Assembly: GCA_016125375.1 (NCBI GenBank)
Contig: WGLU01000006.1
Span: forward strand, 62,001-126,000
Origin: Pseudomonadota bacterium
GTDB taxonomy: Bacteria > Pseudomonadota > Alphaproteobacteria > UBA1280 > RI-95
Reading direction: 5' to 3'
DNA length: 64,000 bases
Under the pieces are notes generated by a model, which saw nothing but the letters and a program-made list of their open reading frames with translations, searched no databases and was not told where the DNA came from. Below, one piece after another: positions 45,672 through 54,895 of this stretch. The position numbers were made by a program, and so were the translations under genes. Position 1 is the stretch's first letter; each line of letters opens with the position of its first letter.

Positions 45672-47063
45672 ATGGCGATTACCTTCGGCACGTCCGGTTG
45701 GCGTGGCATTATTGCCGACGATTTTACCTTTGCCAATGTACGCCTGTGCGCGCAGGCACTGGCCGACCGCCTCAAAGCCATTGGTAAGACCAACGGCAAG
45801 GTTTTCATCGGGTACGACACCCGTTTTCTGGGCCGTGAATTTGCCGATGCGGCCGCTGCAGTTTTGACGGCTAATGGGTTTGACGTTTTTGCGGCGGATG
45901 CACCGGTGCCGACGCCGGCAGTCGATGCTGCCGTGCTCCACCACAAGGCTGTGGCAGGCATCAATTTTACAGCAAGTCATAACCCGCCCAGCTATAACGG
46001 CTTTAAATACATTGCTTCGTGGGGCGGTATTGCCCGCAATGACGAAACCGATGACCTGACAAAACGGGTGGCTGCCCTGAGTGCAAATAAAGTATTCTCG
46101 GTCGGCACACCGGTTGACCGGTACGACTTCCGCACGCCGTACCTGGCGCAGTTGCTCCGTTTGGTCGGACCTTCCTCCCGTAGCCTGAAAATTCTGGTCA
46201 ACCCCATGTACGGCACTTCGGCAGATTACCTGCCCGAGCTTTTGACGAAAATGGGCCATAAGGTCGAAGTCATGAATGCGGCCCACGACCCGTATTTCGG
46301 CGGCATCCAGCCTGACCCGGCGGAAGCCAACCTCAAAGACATGGCGGCCCGTATGGCTGCCGGCAGCTATGATCTGGGTCTGTGCACCGACGCTGACGGG
46401 GACCGTTTTGGCGTTGTGGATGTGGATGGTACCTATCTTGCGCCCAACGATGTGCTGGCCCTGCTGATTGACTACTGGGCTGAGAAAACAAAGGGCCCTC
46501 GCGCCATGGCCATGTCGCTTGTGGCAGGGACCATTGTCGAGCGTGCCGGCCGCTCCCGCGGTTTGGAAGTGTTCAAAACACCCGTCGGCTTCAAATACCC
46601 GGGTAAGATGATGGCCGAAGGCAAGGTCATTCTGGCGTGCGAGGAAAGCTCCGGCTTTGCGTGGACGCCCCACCTGCCGGACAAGGACGGCATTTTGGCT
46701 TGCGCCATGATTGCCAATCAGGTTGCTGATGCGGGTACAACAATCGGTACCCTTAAACGTGCGCTGTACGACCGTCTGGGTCATCGCAGCTCCCGCCGTC
46801 TTGATCTGCGGATTGTCGAAACCCAGAAGCAGAACCTGCTCGCCAAGCTGCGGAACACTCCGCCTAAAGCCTTTGCAGGTCTGGATGTTGCCCGCGTTGA
46901 CCAGAGCGATGGCGTGCGTCTTGACCTGACGGGAGATAACTGGGTTGCCTTCCGCGCATCGGGCACAGAGCCGCTGGTGCGTGTTTATATGGATGCTGAA
47001 GATGAAAAGGGACTCAATACCCTCCAAAAAGAGGTAGAAAAATACATCGCTTTGTGTAACTGA
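45672..47063 (+). CDS. Phosphohexomutase (phosphoglucomutase/phosphomannomutase family)
   Basis: The 463-aa protein has the active-site loop TASHNPPSYNG with the phosphoserine, the metal loop DADGDRFG, the sugar loop EESSGF and the phosphate-binding RASGTEPLVR. It interconverts hexose 1- and 6-phosphates for envelope sugar precursors. Substrate preference cannot be told from motifs. GGAGAAG lies upstream of ATG 45672. Confidence 0.92.
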   Translation: MAITFGTSGWRGIIADDFTFANVRLCAQALADRLKAIGKTNGKVFIGYDTRFLGREFADAAAAVLTANGFDVFAADAPVPTPAVDAAVLHHKAVAGINFTASHNPPSYNGFKYIASWGGIARNDETDDLTKRVAALSANKVFSVGTPVDRYDFRTPYLAQLLRLVGPSSRSLKILVNPMYGTSADYLPELLTKMGHKVEVMNAAHDPYFGGIQPDPAEANLKDMAARMAAGSYDLGLCTDADGDRFGVVDVDGTYLAPNDVLALLIDYWAEKTKGPRAMAMSLVAGTIVERAGRSRGLEVFKTPVGFKYPGKMMAEGKVILACEESSGFAWTPHLPDKDGILACAMIANQVADAGTTIGTLKRALYDRLGHRSSRRLDLRIVETQKQNLLAKLRNTPPKAFAGLDVARVDQSDGVRLDLTGDNWVAFRASGTEPLVRVYMDAEDEKGLNTLQKEVEKYIALCN

Positions 47064-47101
47064 GCCATCCATTACATTTAATACATTAATCATATGACAT
47101 A

Positions 47102-47127
47102 AACCCCCTTGCCATAGGGGGTTTTTT
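47102..47127 (+). terminator. Terminator after the phosphohexomutase gene
   Basis: AACCCCCT-TGCCAT-AGGGGGTT followed by TTTT. Confidence 0.9.
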
Positions 47128-47173
47128 GCGTTACAAGGTTTCGGGCGCTCGTTATGTAAATTGGAGTGGGTAC

Positions 47174-47791
47174 ATGGGTCAAACACTCGCTACTTCTATG
47201 GCCAATCGCCGTCGCGACATACTAGACGCGGGGACACGGGTCTTTCTGGATACCGGCTATAACGCTGCCAGCATCGATATGGTTGCTGCCGCCGCAAATA
47301 TCTCCAAGCCAACGATTTATAAATACTTTTCCAGCAAAGAAGAGCTTTTTTCCGCCATCATCAAATCCCTGAGCGAGGGAATAGAGGCAGAGCTGGAAAG
47401 GTTGTGCCTGAAAAAGCTTGAGCCGAAGGAAGCACTCACCACCTACGGCCGCGGTATCCTTAATGTGCTGGTGTCACCGGACTGTGTATCTTTGTACCGG
47501 TTGATTATCTCCGAAGGCGGTCGTTCTTCGGAGCTGGCCAACCAGTTTCACAATTGTGGCTGTGGCCCGGTACGCCACCTGCTGGAAAAATATCTGGCGC
47601 ACCAGACGGCGGAAGGTACCATGCGCGTACCGGACCCCGAGCTTGCCACCTGGCAGTTTGTCGGCATGCTGGAACTGCCCCTGTTCTGGCGTAATGTCAT
47701 GCGTCTGCGCGATGACCTGCCGGGAGCAAAGGAAGTCGAGGACACCCTTGCTGCTGCTGTGGATATGATGCTGCGCACCTACGCTGTCTAA
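47174..47791 (+). CDS. TetR-family transcriptional regulator
   Basis: The 205-aa protein has an N-terminal helix-turn-helix (ASIDMVAAAANISKPTIYKYFSSK) typical of TetR, and an unrelated C-terminal helical ligand domain containing LIISEGGRSSEL. GGAGTGGG lies before ATG 47174. It is directly upstream of, and codirectional with, an ABC exporter, so it probably represses that operon in response to a ligand. Confidence 0.9.
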   Translation: MGQTLATSMANRRRDILDAGTRVFLDTGYNAASIDMVAAAANISKPTIYKYFSSKEELFSAIIKSLSEGIEAELERLCLKKLEPKEALTTYGRGILNVLVSPDCVSLYRLIISEGGRSSELANQFHNCGCGPVRHLLEKYLAHQTAEGTMRVPDPELATWQFVGMLELPLFWRNVMRLRDDLPGAKEVEDTLAAAVDMMLRTYAV

Positions 47792-47875
47792 CCAGCCTAT
47801 CACTAGGCTTTACCCCGTCCCCCAAACAGGGTACCTTTGGGCATTCCTGTATTTATTTCTGGTGGGAGAAGAGCC

Positions 47876-48775
47876 ATGCAGCAAACTGTCATCCACGCGG
47901 ACGGCCTGCGCCGTTCCTTTGGCGCGTTCGAAGCGGTCAAGGGCGTGTCGTTTCAGGTGTCGGAAGGGCAGTTCATCGGCCTGCTGGGGCCTAACGGTGC
48001 CGGCAAAACCACAACCATGCGTATGATTATGGGGATGACCAAACCCTCCGGTGGTACGCTGGATGTATTCGGTGTGCCCAGCCATACCATCGGCCGCGGC
48101 GAAAAAGCCCGCATCGGGCTGGTTCCGCAGGAGGATAATCTGGACCCGGACCTGTCCGTCCGCCAGAACCTTGAGGTTTATGGCACCTACTTCGGCTTGC
48201 CCCATGACGTGATTCAGGAGCGTGTGGATACTCTGCTGCGCTTCATGGAGCTGAGCGAGAAGAAAGAGAATGACGTCCGCGCCCTTTCCGGCGGAATGAA
48301 ACGCCGCCTGATTATCGCCCGCGCGCTGATTGCCGACCCTGATCTGGTGATTCTGGACGAGCCGACCACCGGCCTTGACCCGCAAGCACGTGTACTTATC
48401 TGGCAACGTCTTCTTGCTCTCAAGAGCCAAGGGAAAACCATTCTGTTGACGACCCACTACATGGATGAGGCCCAACGTCTTTGCGACCGGATTATCGTCA
48501 TTGACGGCGGCCGCGTGCTCGACGAGGGTTCCCCGAAGGAACTTATTGCCCGCCACGTGGAAGAACACGTGTTCGAACTGCAGAAACCCCTGCCCAAAGG
48601 CATAGAAAAGCTGGATATCCGCAGCGAGGATATTGGCGATACGGCACTGTTCTACACGGACGATGCCGCCCGCCTACGTAACTTCCTGAAGGCGGACATG
48701 GTGTACCTGCACCGCCCCGCCAACCTAGAGGATGTGTTCCTCAAGCTCACAGGCCGTAAACTGCGGGAGGTTTAA
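47876..48775 (+). CDS. ABC exporter ATP-binding protein, NodI/DrrA type
   Basis: Walker A GPNGAGKTTT, signature LSGGMKRRL, Walker B LVILDEPTTGLDP and the H-loop TTHYMDEA are all present in a 299-aa chain. The NodI/DrrA class drives two-permease exporters of drugs or lipo-oligosaccharides. ATG 47876 follows GGGAGAAG. It is followed by two permease genes with tight spacing. Confidence 0.95.
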   Translation: MQQTVIHADGLRRSFGAFEAVKGVSFQVSEGQFIGLLGPNGAGKTTTMRMIMGMTKPSGGTLDVFGVPSHTIGRGEKARIGLVPQEDNLDPDLSVRQNLEVYGTYFGLPHDVIQERVDTLLRFMELSEKKENDVRALSGGMKRRLIIARALIADPDLVILDEPTTGLDPQARVLIWQRLLALKSQGKTILLTTHYMDEAQRLCDRIIVIDGGRVLDEGSPKELIARHVEEHVFELQKPLPKGIEKLDIRSEDIGDTALFYTDDAARLRNFLKADMVYLHRPANLEDVFLKLTGRKLREV

Positions 48776-48776
48776 C

Positions 48777-49616
48777 ATGTCCGCCGAACTCAAGCCTACC
48801 GTCACCGTATCCCCGTCGGCCCGCCCGCAGGCGGCCTTGCCGACATTGGGTATGGTCCGGGGCATTTACGCCTTCTGGCGCCGGAACGCACTGGTCTGGC
48901 GCAGCAACTGGATTGCAGCCTGCTTTGCTTTTGTGTTGGACCCCGCTGTGTTCCTGTTTGCCTTTGGCTACGGCCTTGGCGCTGCCTTTACCACCATGAG
49001 CGGGATGCCCTACTTTGCGTTCGTCGTGCCGGGCATGATGGGGCTGGGCCTGCTGTACACCAGCTTTATCGAGTGCAGTTACGCCGCCTTCTTCCGTATG
49101 GAAGCACAGCGCACGTACCATGCCATTCTGGCAACGCCGATGGCGCTGGGGCACATCGTTGCAGGGGAAATCCTCTGGGCGGGTACTAAAGCGACCCTGA
49201 GCTCTTCTTTTATCCTGCTGGTCGGCGCCTGTTTTGGTGGTGTCCTGACCGGTTGGCACAGTCTGCTGGCCATCCCCGTGGCAACCCTTACGGCTATGGC
49301 TGTTGGGGCCATGGCGCTGCTCTTGACCTCTGTCAGCCGCCGGATTGACGACTTTAACTACGCGTGGCCGCTGCTGGTCACGCCGATGCTGATGTTCAGC
49401 GGCACGTTTATCGAACTGGCCCGTTTTCCGGTCTGGGTGCAGATGGTTGGTAAATGCTTACCTCTCTACCACGGGGTGGAAGTGATGCGCATGCTGACCT
49501 CCGGCCATAATCTGGTGTTGGAGACTGTCTGGGCACATATCGCTTACCTTGTGGCCATTATCATCGTGTTTGGCGCGCTGGCGCTGGCACGTCTGAACGG
49601 GCGGATTTTTAAATGA
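48777..49616 (+). CDS. ABC-2 type permease (NodJ-like), first copy
   Basis: The 279-aa protein has six predicted membrane helices and the ABC2 motif region with MEAQRTYHAILATP, the coupling helix of the NodJ/DrrB class. GGGAGG lies before ATG 48777. It overlaps the second permease by four bases (ATGA). Confidence 0.92.
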   Translation: MSAELKPTVTVSPSARPQAALPTLGMVRGIYAFWRRNALVWRSNWIAACFAFVLDPAVFLFAFGYGLGAAFTTMSGMPYFAFVVPGMMGLGLLYTSFIECSYAAFFRMEAQRTYHAILATPMALGHIVAGEILWAGTKATLSSSFILLVGACFGGVLTGWHSLLAIPVATLTAMAVGAMALLLTSVSRRIDDFNYAWPLLVTPMLMFSGTFIELARFPVWVQMVGKCLPLYHGVEVMRMLTSGHNLVLETVWAHIAYLVAIIIVFGALALARLNGRIFK

Positions 49617-50410
49617 GCACGACGCCGGAACGCGGCCGCCAGACCATGCTGGGCGGCATTGCCGCCATCTGGATGCGCCATTACCGCGTTTGGCTGCGGA
49701 TTTTCTGGCCATCTGTCGTCAGCGGTATCCTCAACCCTATTTTGTTCTTGTTTGCGTTCGGTTTCGGCCTCGGTGCCGTGGTCAAACAGGTCGGGGACAT
49801 CAGCTATCTGCACTTTGTCGTCCCGGGGATGATTGCCAACGCGGCGCTGTTCCAAAGCTCGTTCGAGGCATCTATTCCGTCTTACACGCGCTTCCGCATC
49901 CAGCGCACGTACGAGGCGATGCTCGCCGCGCCGCTTTTCTTCCGCGAGGTTGTGTATGGCGAAATCCTGTGGGCGGCCAGCAAGGGCGTCCTGTCGGCCC
50001 TTTGCCTGTACCTCGTGGCATGGGCGGTGGACGGGCTGGGCTCATTGTCCGGCGCGCTCATCAGCTTCCCGCTTGTGGCGCTGAGCTGCGCTTCCTTCGC
50101 CTCGCTGGGGCTTGTTTGTACGGCCTATGCCCGCACTTACGAGTATTTCAGCTTCTTCTTTGTGTTCTGGATTACGCCGTCCCTGTTGTTCTGCGGTGTT
50201 TTTGTTGATCCGGCTGCCTATCCGCAGTGGTTGCAATGGGCGACGTGGTTCTTCCCTGTCAAGCACCTGATAGAGGTCATCCGCCCCCTGTGTGCCGGCC
50301 TGAGCGTGGACTGGACCATGGTAGCCCTGCATATGGCCTACATCATGGCGTTCATGTTCATCTGCGCGGCAATGGCTGCCCGCCGGATGGCCAAAAAGCT
50401 CTTCGACTAG
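49613..50410 (+). CDS. ABC-2 type permease (NodJ-like), second copy
   Basis: The 265-aa protein has six helices and the paralogous coupling segment RIQRTYEAMLAAP. The two permeases probably form a heterodimer with one ATPase. The substrate is not deducible; the TetR neighbour suggests efflux of a toxic or signalling compound. Confidence 0.92.
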   Translation: MSTTPERGRQTMLGGIAAIWMRHYRVWLRIFWPSVVSGILNPILFLFAFGFGLGAVVKQVGDISYLHFVVPGMIANAALFQSSFEASIPSYTRFRIQRTYEAMLAAPLFFREVVYGEILWAASKGVLSALCLYLVAWAVDGLGSLSGALISFPLVALSCASFASLGLVCTAYARTYEYFSFFFVFWITPSLLFCGVFVDPAAYPQWLQWATWFFPVKHLIEVIRPLCAGLSVDWTMVALHMAYIMAFMFICAAMAARRMAKKLFD

Positions 50411-50418
50411 GCCTGCCC

Positions 50419-51024
50419 ATGTGGAAAGAAGGTCTGTGGCATAACAATGTTGCACTGGTGCAGCTGCTGGGTTTGTGCCCGCTGCTTGCGGTCACCGTGA
50501 ACGCCGCCAACGGGCTACTGATGGGCGTTGCCACCCTTGCCGTGCTGGTTGCCAGCAATGTGTGCGTGTCGCTAGTGCGGGGGATTGTGCCCAAAGAGGT
50601 GCGTCTGCCTGTCTTTATTCTCGTCATCGCCGGTTTTGTCACCCTCGTAGATATGCTGATGGCGGCCTATATGCCCGGGATGCATCGGGTACTGGGTTTG
50701 TATGTACCGCTTATCGTCGTGAATTGCGCCATTCTGGGCCGGACCGAGGTCTTTGCCAGCAAGAACCCCGTGCGCGAGGCAGCGCTGGACGGGCTTTTCT
50801 GTGGTGCCGGCTTTGCTGTCGTCCTCGGGGTTATTGGAACACTGCGGGAGTTTCTGGGGCAGGGGATGGTTTTTGGCCACCCGCTGACCGCAGGGGGCAT
50901 GGTGGTGTTTGTACTACCGCCGGGAGCATTTTTCGTGCTGGGCTTTTTGGTAGCCGCACGGCAATATTATGTGCAACGTTTGCAGCAACCTGCTGCCGGC
51001 GTAACCGCACAAGAAGGAGCCTGA
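50419..51024 (+). CDS. rnfE: RnfE/NqrD-like electron-transport complex subunit, isolated
   Basis: The 201-aa, six-helix protein carries NNVALVQLLGLCPLLAVT, YVPLIVVNCAILGR and the late FVLPPGAFF, strong RnfE landmarks. In known systems RnfE is one of six or more subunits of a membrane ferredoxin:NAD or quinone oxidoreductase; here the other subunits are absent from the neighbourhood. It starts eight bases after the second permease. An apbE gene lies 15 kb away. Confidence 0.9.
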   Translation: MWKEGLWHNNVALVQLLGLCPLLAVTVNAANGLLMGVATLAVLVASNVCVSLVRGIVPKEVRLPVFILVIAGFVTLVDMLMAAYMPGMHRVLGLYVPLIVVNCAILGRTEVFASKNPVREAALDGLFCGAGFAVVLGVIGTLREFLGQGMVFGHPLTAGGMVVFVLPPGAFFVLGFLVAARQYYVQRLQQPAAGVTAQEGA

Positions 51025-51027
51025 TAG

Positions 51028-52023
51028 ATGGAACGTGGCCTGCTGATGGCCTTTACCGCCGTGATGTTCTGGGGCTTGCTGGATGCCAGCAGCCGTTACG
51101 CCGTAGTGGCCATGAATGCCGACCCGATGGTGTTTTCATGCCTGAACCTGATGTTCGGTGCCATTGTTCTGCTGGCCATTGCCGGACCCGGCGTTGGCGG
51201 GCTGGAGACCATGCGCCGCGGCCACACGTGGATGTTCGGCTTCTTCCGTGTTTTGATGACGTTGTTTCTGGTCTTTGCTTTTACCGCCCTGTCCGCGTCG
51301 GAAGTGAACTTTATGCTCCGCGTCAACGTATTGCTGGGTCTGGTGGCGGCCTGGCTGCTGTTTGACCGCAAACCTGCGGTAACAGACATTCCGGGTATTG
51401 CCCTGCTGACCGGGGGCTTTATCACGCTTGTCGCCCGTCAGGATGACGGGTTCCTCAACTGGGCCGTGGGTCTGGTTGTTCTGGCCGCCGTGTGTGACAC
51501 GATTCTGACCGTTATTGCCGAGCGTCACCCGGTGTCCAAAAAAGCCACAGGTCTTAAAGCCCGTTGCCGCTATACAGGGTTTGTGCTGTTTGTGACCAGC
51601 CTGTTTTTTATGCTGGTCGCCTTCCTGATTGCTATGGCCAAAATATGGCTGGGGGACGATATCGGGCACCTGCCAATGGCCGTACAGGAAGTACTGATGC
51701 GCGCCCCGACGCTGGGCCACTTTACCCACCACGGTACATTGATATCGGCCTTTGTTATTGGCGTGGTGCTGCGGGCACCGTCCATGTACCTGTACCTGTA
51801 TGCCGCACGGCTGCTCAAATCGGAAAACCTGATGATGGCTGCAACGCTGGCACCATTTGCTACTCTTTCGGCGGAGAGCTTCTTTGTCGCCATGGGCTGG
51901 CTGGAAGCCGCCACGCTGGACATGTGGGATGTTTTCTCTGGCATATGCATGACAACGGGTGCCCTGTCCATGGTGGTGCTGCGTGCTGCCGCCAAAAGGC
52001 GTGACGAAAGCTCGACCCTGTAA
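51028..52023 (+). CDS. EamA/DMT-family transporter (A)
   Basis: The 331-aa protein has about ten hydrophobic helices with two EamA-like halves, for example MAFTAVMFWGLLDASSRY and FMLRVNVLLGLVAAWLLF. Substrates of the drug/metabolite family include amino acids and nucleotide sugars. It overlaps the second copy by one base (TAATG) and follows rnfE by three bases. Confidence 0.88.
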   Translation: MERGLLMAFTAVMFWGLLDASSRYAVVAMNADPMVFSCLNLMFGAIVLLAIAGPGVGGLETMRRGHTWMFGFFRVLMTLFLVFAFTALSASEVNFMLRVNVLLGLVAAWLLFDRKPAVTDIPGIALLTGGFITLVARQDDGFLNWAVGLVVLAAVCDTILTVIAERHPVSKKATGLKARCRYTGFVLFVTSLFFMLVAFLIAMAKIWLGDDIGHLPMAVQEVLMRAPTLGHFTHHGTLISAFVIGVVLRAPSMYLYLYAARLLKSENLMMAATLAPFATLSAESFFVAMGWLEAATLDMWDVFSGICMTTGALSMVVLRAAAKRRDESSTL

Positions 52024-53060
52024 TGGCACTTTCCAACTTTGTTCTGGAACGTGGGGGCGTGATGGCGCTGGGCACGTTGGTGCTGTGGGCGTTTCTCGAC
52101 GTTTTCAGCCGCTATGGTGTTCTGGAGCTACGCCTCCACCCGTGGAGCTTTGCCAGCCTGCAAATGGTTGTGGCTGGTATCGGCCTGCTGCTCATGGGGG
52201 GCCGTGGCAGTACCAGTAGCTGGCGGACGCTACGTCACCCGCTGACGTGGGCCATTGGTGTGCTGCGGGTAACAAAAGACGTGTTGTTCATCCTGTCCCT
52301 GACCATGATTACGGCGACCGAGGCGACGTTCCTTGAAAGCCTGGACCTCATCTTCGCGTTGCTGCTGGTATGGGTGTTCCTTGGCCGCAAACTGAACATC
52401 CGTGACCTGCCGGGCACGGCGCTGGTCTGTGCGGCGCTTACCTACCTGATTTTACAGACCGACGGCGGGTTCATGAACCCCGCCATCTGGCTGATGTCAG
52501 CCGCGGCGGTATGCTTGGCGCTGATGACCCTGCTGACAGAGATTCACGACGAAAACCACAAGGCCGTGAGTCTGCGGGCCCGCTGCCGCGTAACGGGGGT
52601 AGTCAGCCTTGTTACGGGCCTGCTGTTCGTGGCGATGATGTTTGTTGTCGATGGCCTTACCCTTATCTGGCCGTCCCTCACGCAGGGGGACCATATTTTC
52701 AATGCGATTGTGCGCGAGGTGTTGCCCCCGTCAGCCCTGCTCCATAGTGCCACCATGATAACGGCTATCGTTGTGGGTCTGCTCCTGCGTGCACCGGTGA
52801 TGTACCTGACGTTCAGCTCTATCCGCCTCATCAAGACCGAAGCCTACCTGATGATTATGACTCTGCTGCCGTTTGCGACCATGACAGTGGAGACTGTGGC
52901 GGGCAGCTTTGGCCTGCTGGATACCTCTACGCTTGCGCTGGATGATGTTCTGGCCGGTATGGTGATTGTTGCCGGCTCGGCGCTGACAGTCTTCTTGCGC
53001 CGGGAGGAGGATGGCCCTACCATAGCGCCAGTTTATCAGGAACCGCCAACGGACAGATAA
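52023..53060 (+). CDS. EamA/DMT-family transporter (B)
   Basis: The 345-aa paralogue of the preceding gene has ten helices and shares the segment organisation (LGTLVLWAFLDVFSRYGVLELR, TEATFLESLDLIFALLLVW). Both proteins carry a lengthened loop between halves with an L-R/K-A-R-C-R motif. They may form a heterodimer. Followed three bases later by dnaQ, so all are probably in the ABC/rnfE operon. Confidence 0.88.
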   Translation: MALSNFVLERGGVMALGTLVLWAFLDVFSRYGVLELRLHPWSFASLQMVVAGIGLLLMGGRGSTSSWRTLRHPLTWAIGVLRVTKDVLFILSLTMITATEATFLESLDLIFALLLVWVFLGRKLNIRDLPGTALVCAALTYLILQTDGGFMNPAIWLMSAAAVCLALMTLLTEIHDENHKAVSLRARCRVTGVVSLVTGLLFVAMMFVVDGLTLIWPSLTQGDHIFNAIVREVLPPSALLHSATMITAIVVGLLLRAPVMYLTFSSIRLIKTEAYLMIMTLLPFATMTVETVAGSFGLLDTSTLALDDVLAGMVIVAGSALTVFLRREEDGPTIAPVYQEPPTDR

Positions 53061-53063
53061 CCC

Positions 53064-53750
53064 ATGCGCGAGCTTGTACTGGATACCGAAACCACCGGCC
53101 TTGACCCCAAGGAGGGGCACCGTATTGTGGAAATCGGCGCCGTGGAGGTTATCAACCGCGTCCCGACTGGGCGCACGTTCCACCACTACATCAACCCCGA
53201 GCGCGATATCGATGCCGAGTCCACCCGCATCCACGGCATCACCAACGAAAAAGTGCGCGGTATGCCCACCTTTGCCCAGATAGCCGACGACTTTCTGGCT
53301 TTTGCCGACGGCGCCGGACTGGTCATTCACAATGCACCGTTCGATATGGGGTTCCTCAACTACGAACTGGACAGAATTGGTAAGCCGCCGCTGGAGAACG
53401 AGGTTGTTGATACCATTCCCATGGCGCGCAAACGCTTCCCGGGTGCACAGGTTAACCTCGATGCGCTGTGCCGCCGGTTCGAGGTTGATCTCTCTGCCCG
53501 TATCTACCACGGGGCGCTGCTTGACGCCCAGTTGCTGGCCGAGGTCTATCTGGAGCTCACGGGTGGCCGTCAACCGGGCCTGTCGTTCGATGCTGCTCCC
53601 GGTGCCGATGGTACCTCTGCTGCCAAGTACCGTAAGACCGTCGCCCAACCTGCCCGCAGCTTTGCTCTGCCTGCCGAAGAGCTAGCCGCGCACGAGGCGT
53701 TTGTCGCCAAAATGGGCAATAGCCTGTGGCTGAAAGATAAGGCCGAATAA
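53064..53750 (+). CDS. dnaQ: DNA polymerase III epsilon subunit (proofreading exonuclease)
   Basis: The 228-aa protein has [10 protein letters not shown] (acids D7 and E9), [10 protein letters not shown] and the final [20 protein letters not shown] with the His-x4-Asp of DEDDh exonucleases. The C-terminal tail that binds the alpha subunit follows. Its start is three bases after the second EamA transporter. Confidence 0.95.
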   Translation: MRELVLDTETTGLDPKEGHRIVEIGAVEVINRVPTGRTFHHYINPERDIDAESTRIHGITNEKVRGMPTFAQIADDFLAFADGAGLVIHNAPFDMGFLNYELDRIGKPPLENEVVDTIPMARKRFPGAQVNLDALCRRFEVDLSARIYHGALLDAQLLAEVYLELTGGRQPGLSFDAAPGADGTSAAKYRKTVAQPARSFALPAEELAAHEAFVAKMGNSLWLKDKAE

Positions 53751-53776
53751 CCACCTCCCCCTTGCAAAAACCAACT

Positions 53777-53803
53777 TTAGCACTCAGTTTATCAGAGTGC
53801 TAA
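53777..53803 (+). promoter_or_regulatory. CIRCE operator 1 (perfect)
   Basis: TTAGCACTC-N9-GAGTGCTAA matches the HrcA operator consensus at every position. Confidence 0.97.
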
Positions 53804-53809
53804 AAAGTG

Positions 53810-53836
53810 TTGGCACTGGATGAAAGAGAGTGCTAA
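53810..53836 (+). promoter_or_regulatory. CIRCE operator 2 (imperfect)
   Basis: TTGGCACTG-N9-GAGTGCTAA retains the spacing and the perfect right arm. The two boxes are separated by six bases and are in tandem. Confidence 0.75.
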
Positions 53837-53839
53837 TAT
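53810..53839 (+). promoter_or_regulatory. hrcA promoter embedded in CIRCE 2
   Basis: TTGGCA (53810-53815) and TAATAT (53834-53839) are 18 bases apart. The left arm of the second CIRCE overlaps the -35 and the right arm overlaps the -10, so HrcA bound there would exclude polymerase. Confidence 0.65.
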
Positions 53840-53865
53840 CCACAGCATAAAGAAAGGAGCAAGGC

Positions 53866-54882
53866 GTGGAGCTGACCGAACGTTCCGCACAGGTGTTGCG
53901 AGAAATCGTCGACATGTACACCCGCACGGGCCAGCCCGTGGGGTCGAAAAGCCTTGCGGAAACCCTGCCCATGTCCCTTTCTCCGGCGAGCATCCGTAAC
54001 GTGATGGCCGAACTGGAAGCCCAGGGTCTGCTGATGAGCCCGCACACCAGCGCTGGCCGCATCCCGACCGAACAGGGCTTCCGTTTCTATGCCCGCGGTC
54101 TGGTAGAAGTTGGCGAGCTGAATGGCCGCCTCAAGGCCGAGCTGGAGCAGCGCATTGCCCGTGCGCCCACGTTCGACGCTGCGATGCAGGAAGTCAGCCG
54201 CACGCTGGCGCACCTGTCGTCCTGTGCCGGTCTGGTGCTGGCGCCCCGCTACGACGATGCCCGCCTGCAACAAATGGAGTTTATCCGCCTCGGGCCCGAT
54301 AAAGCGCTGGCGGTATTGGTTGCCGATAACGGCAAGCTGGAAAACCGCATGATTGCCGTGCCGCCTTCCTTAAGCGATAGCGAATTGCGTGCTGCGGCAG
54401 ATGATTTAAACCGCGTGGTGCGGGGTAAAACCCTTGCCGAGGCGCGCGAACATGTTGTGGCGGCGCTCCGTCAGCAAAAGCTGGCACTGGACAGTCTGAT
54501 GGACAAGTTCCTGATGGCGCCGGACGCAACAGACACAGCTTTGATGGTCGGCGGCAGCCAGAACCTGTTCGGCTACCCCGAGCTGGTGCGCGAGCGCCTG
54601 CAAAGCCTGTTCGAGGTGTTTGAGGAAAAACGCCTGCTGATTGGCCTGCTGGACCGTGTCCGTCAAAGCGACGGCATACAGGTTTTCATCGGTGCGGAAT
54701 GCCCGTTGGAAGCTGCACGCGACTGCGCCATGATTACTGCCACCTACGGCACGGCCGATAAAAAGGTGGTGGGCACGCTTGGGGTGATTGGCCCCATGCG
54801 CATGAACTACCGCCAGTCGATTGCACTGGTGGATTACACCGCGCGGCTGTTGGGCCGTGTGCTGGATGAGCGACTGTCATAG
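53866..54882 (+). CDS. hrcA: Heat-inducible transcription repressor HrcA
   Basis: The 338-aa protein starts with GTG and contains the winged-helix DNA-binding domain (VLREIVDMYTRTGQPVGSKSLAE, SPASIRNVMAELEAQGLL), followed by the GAF-like dimer domain and the insert typical of HrcA. It represses by binding CIRCE and is kept active by GroEL in known systems. First gene of the chaperone operon. Confidence 0.96.
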   Translation: MELTERSAQVLREIVDMYTRTGQPVGSKSLAETLPMSLSPASIRNVMAELEAQGLLMSPHTSAGRIPTEQGFRFYARGLVEVGELNGRLKAELEQRIARAPTFDAAMQEVSRTLAHLSSCAGLVLAPRYDDARLQQMEFIRLGPDKALAVLVADNGKLENRMIAVPPSLSDSELRAAADDLNRVVRGKTLAEAREHVVAALRQQKLALDSLMDKFLMAPDATDTALMVGGSQNLFGYPELVRERLQSLFEVFEEKRLLIGLLDRVRQSDGIQVFIGAECPLEAARDCAMITATYGTADKKVVGTLGVIGPMRMNYRQSIALVDYTARLLGRVLDERLS

Positions 54883-54895
54883 GAGAAGGACCCGC

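Noticed and set aside
45528-47186. Long minus-strand frame opposite the phosphohexomutase
   Set aside because: Antisense shadow; the phosphohexomutase has all four active-site loops.
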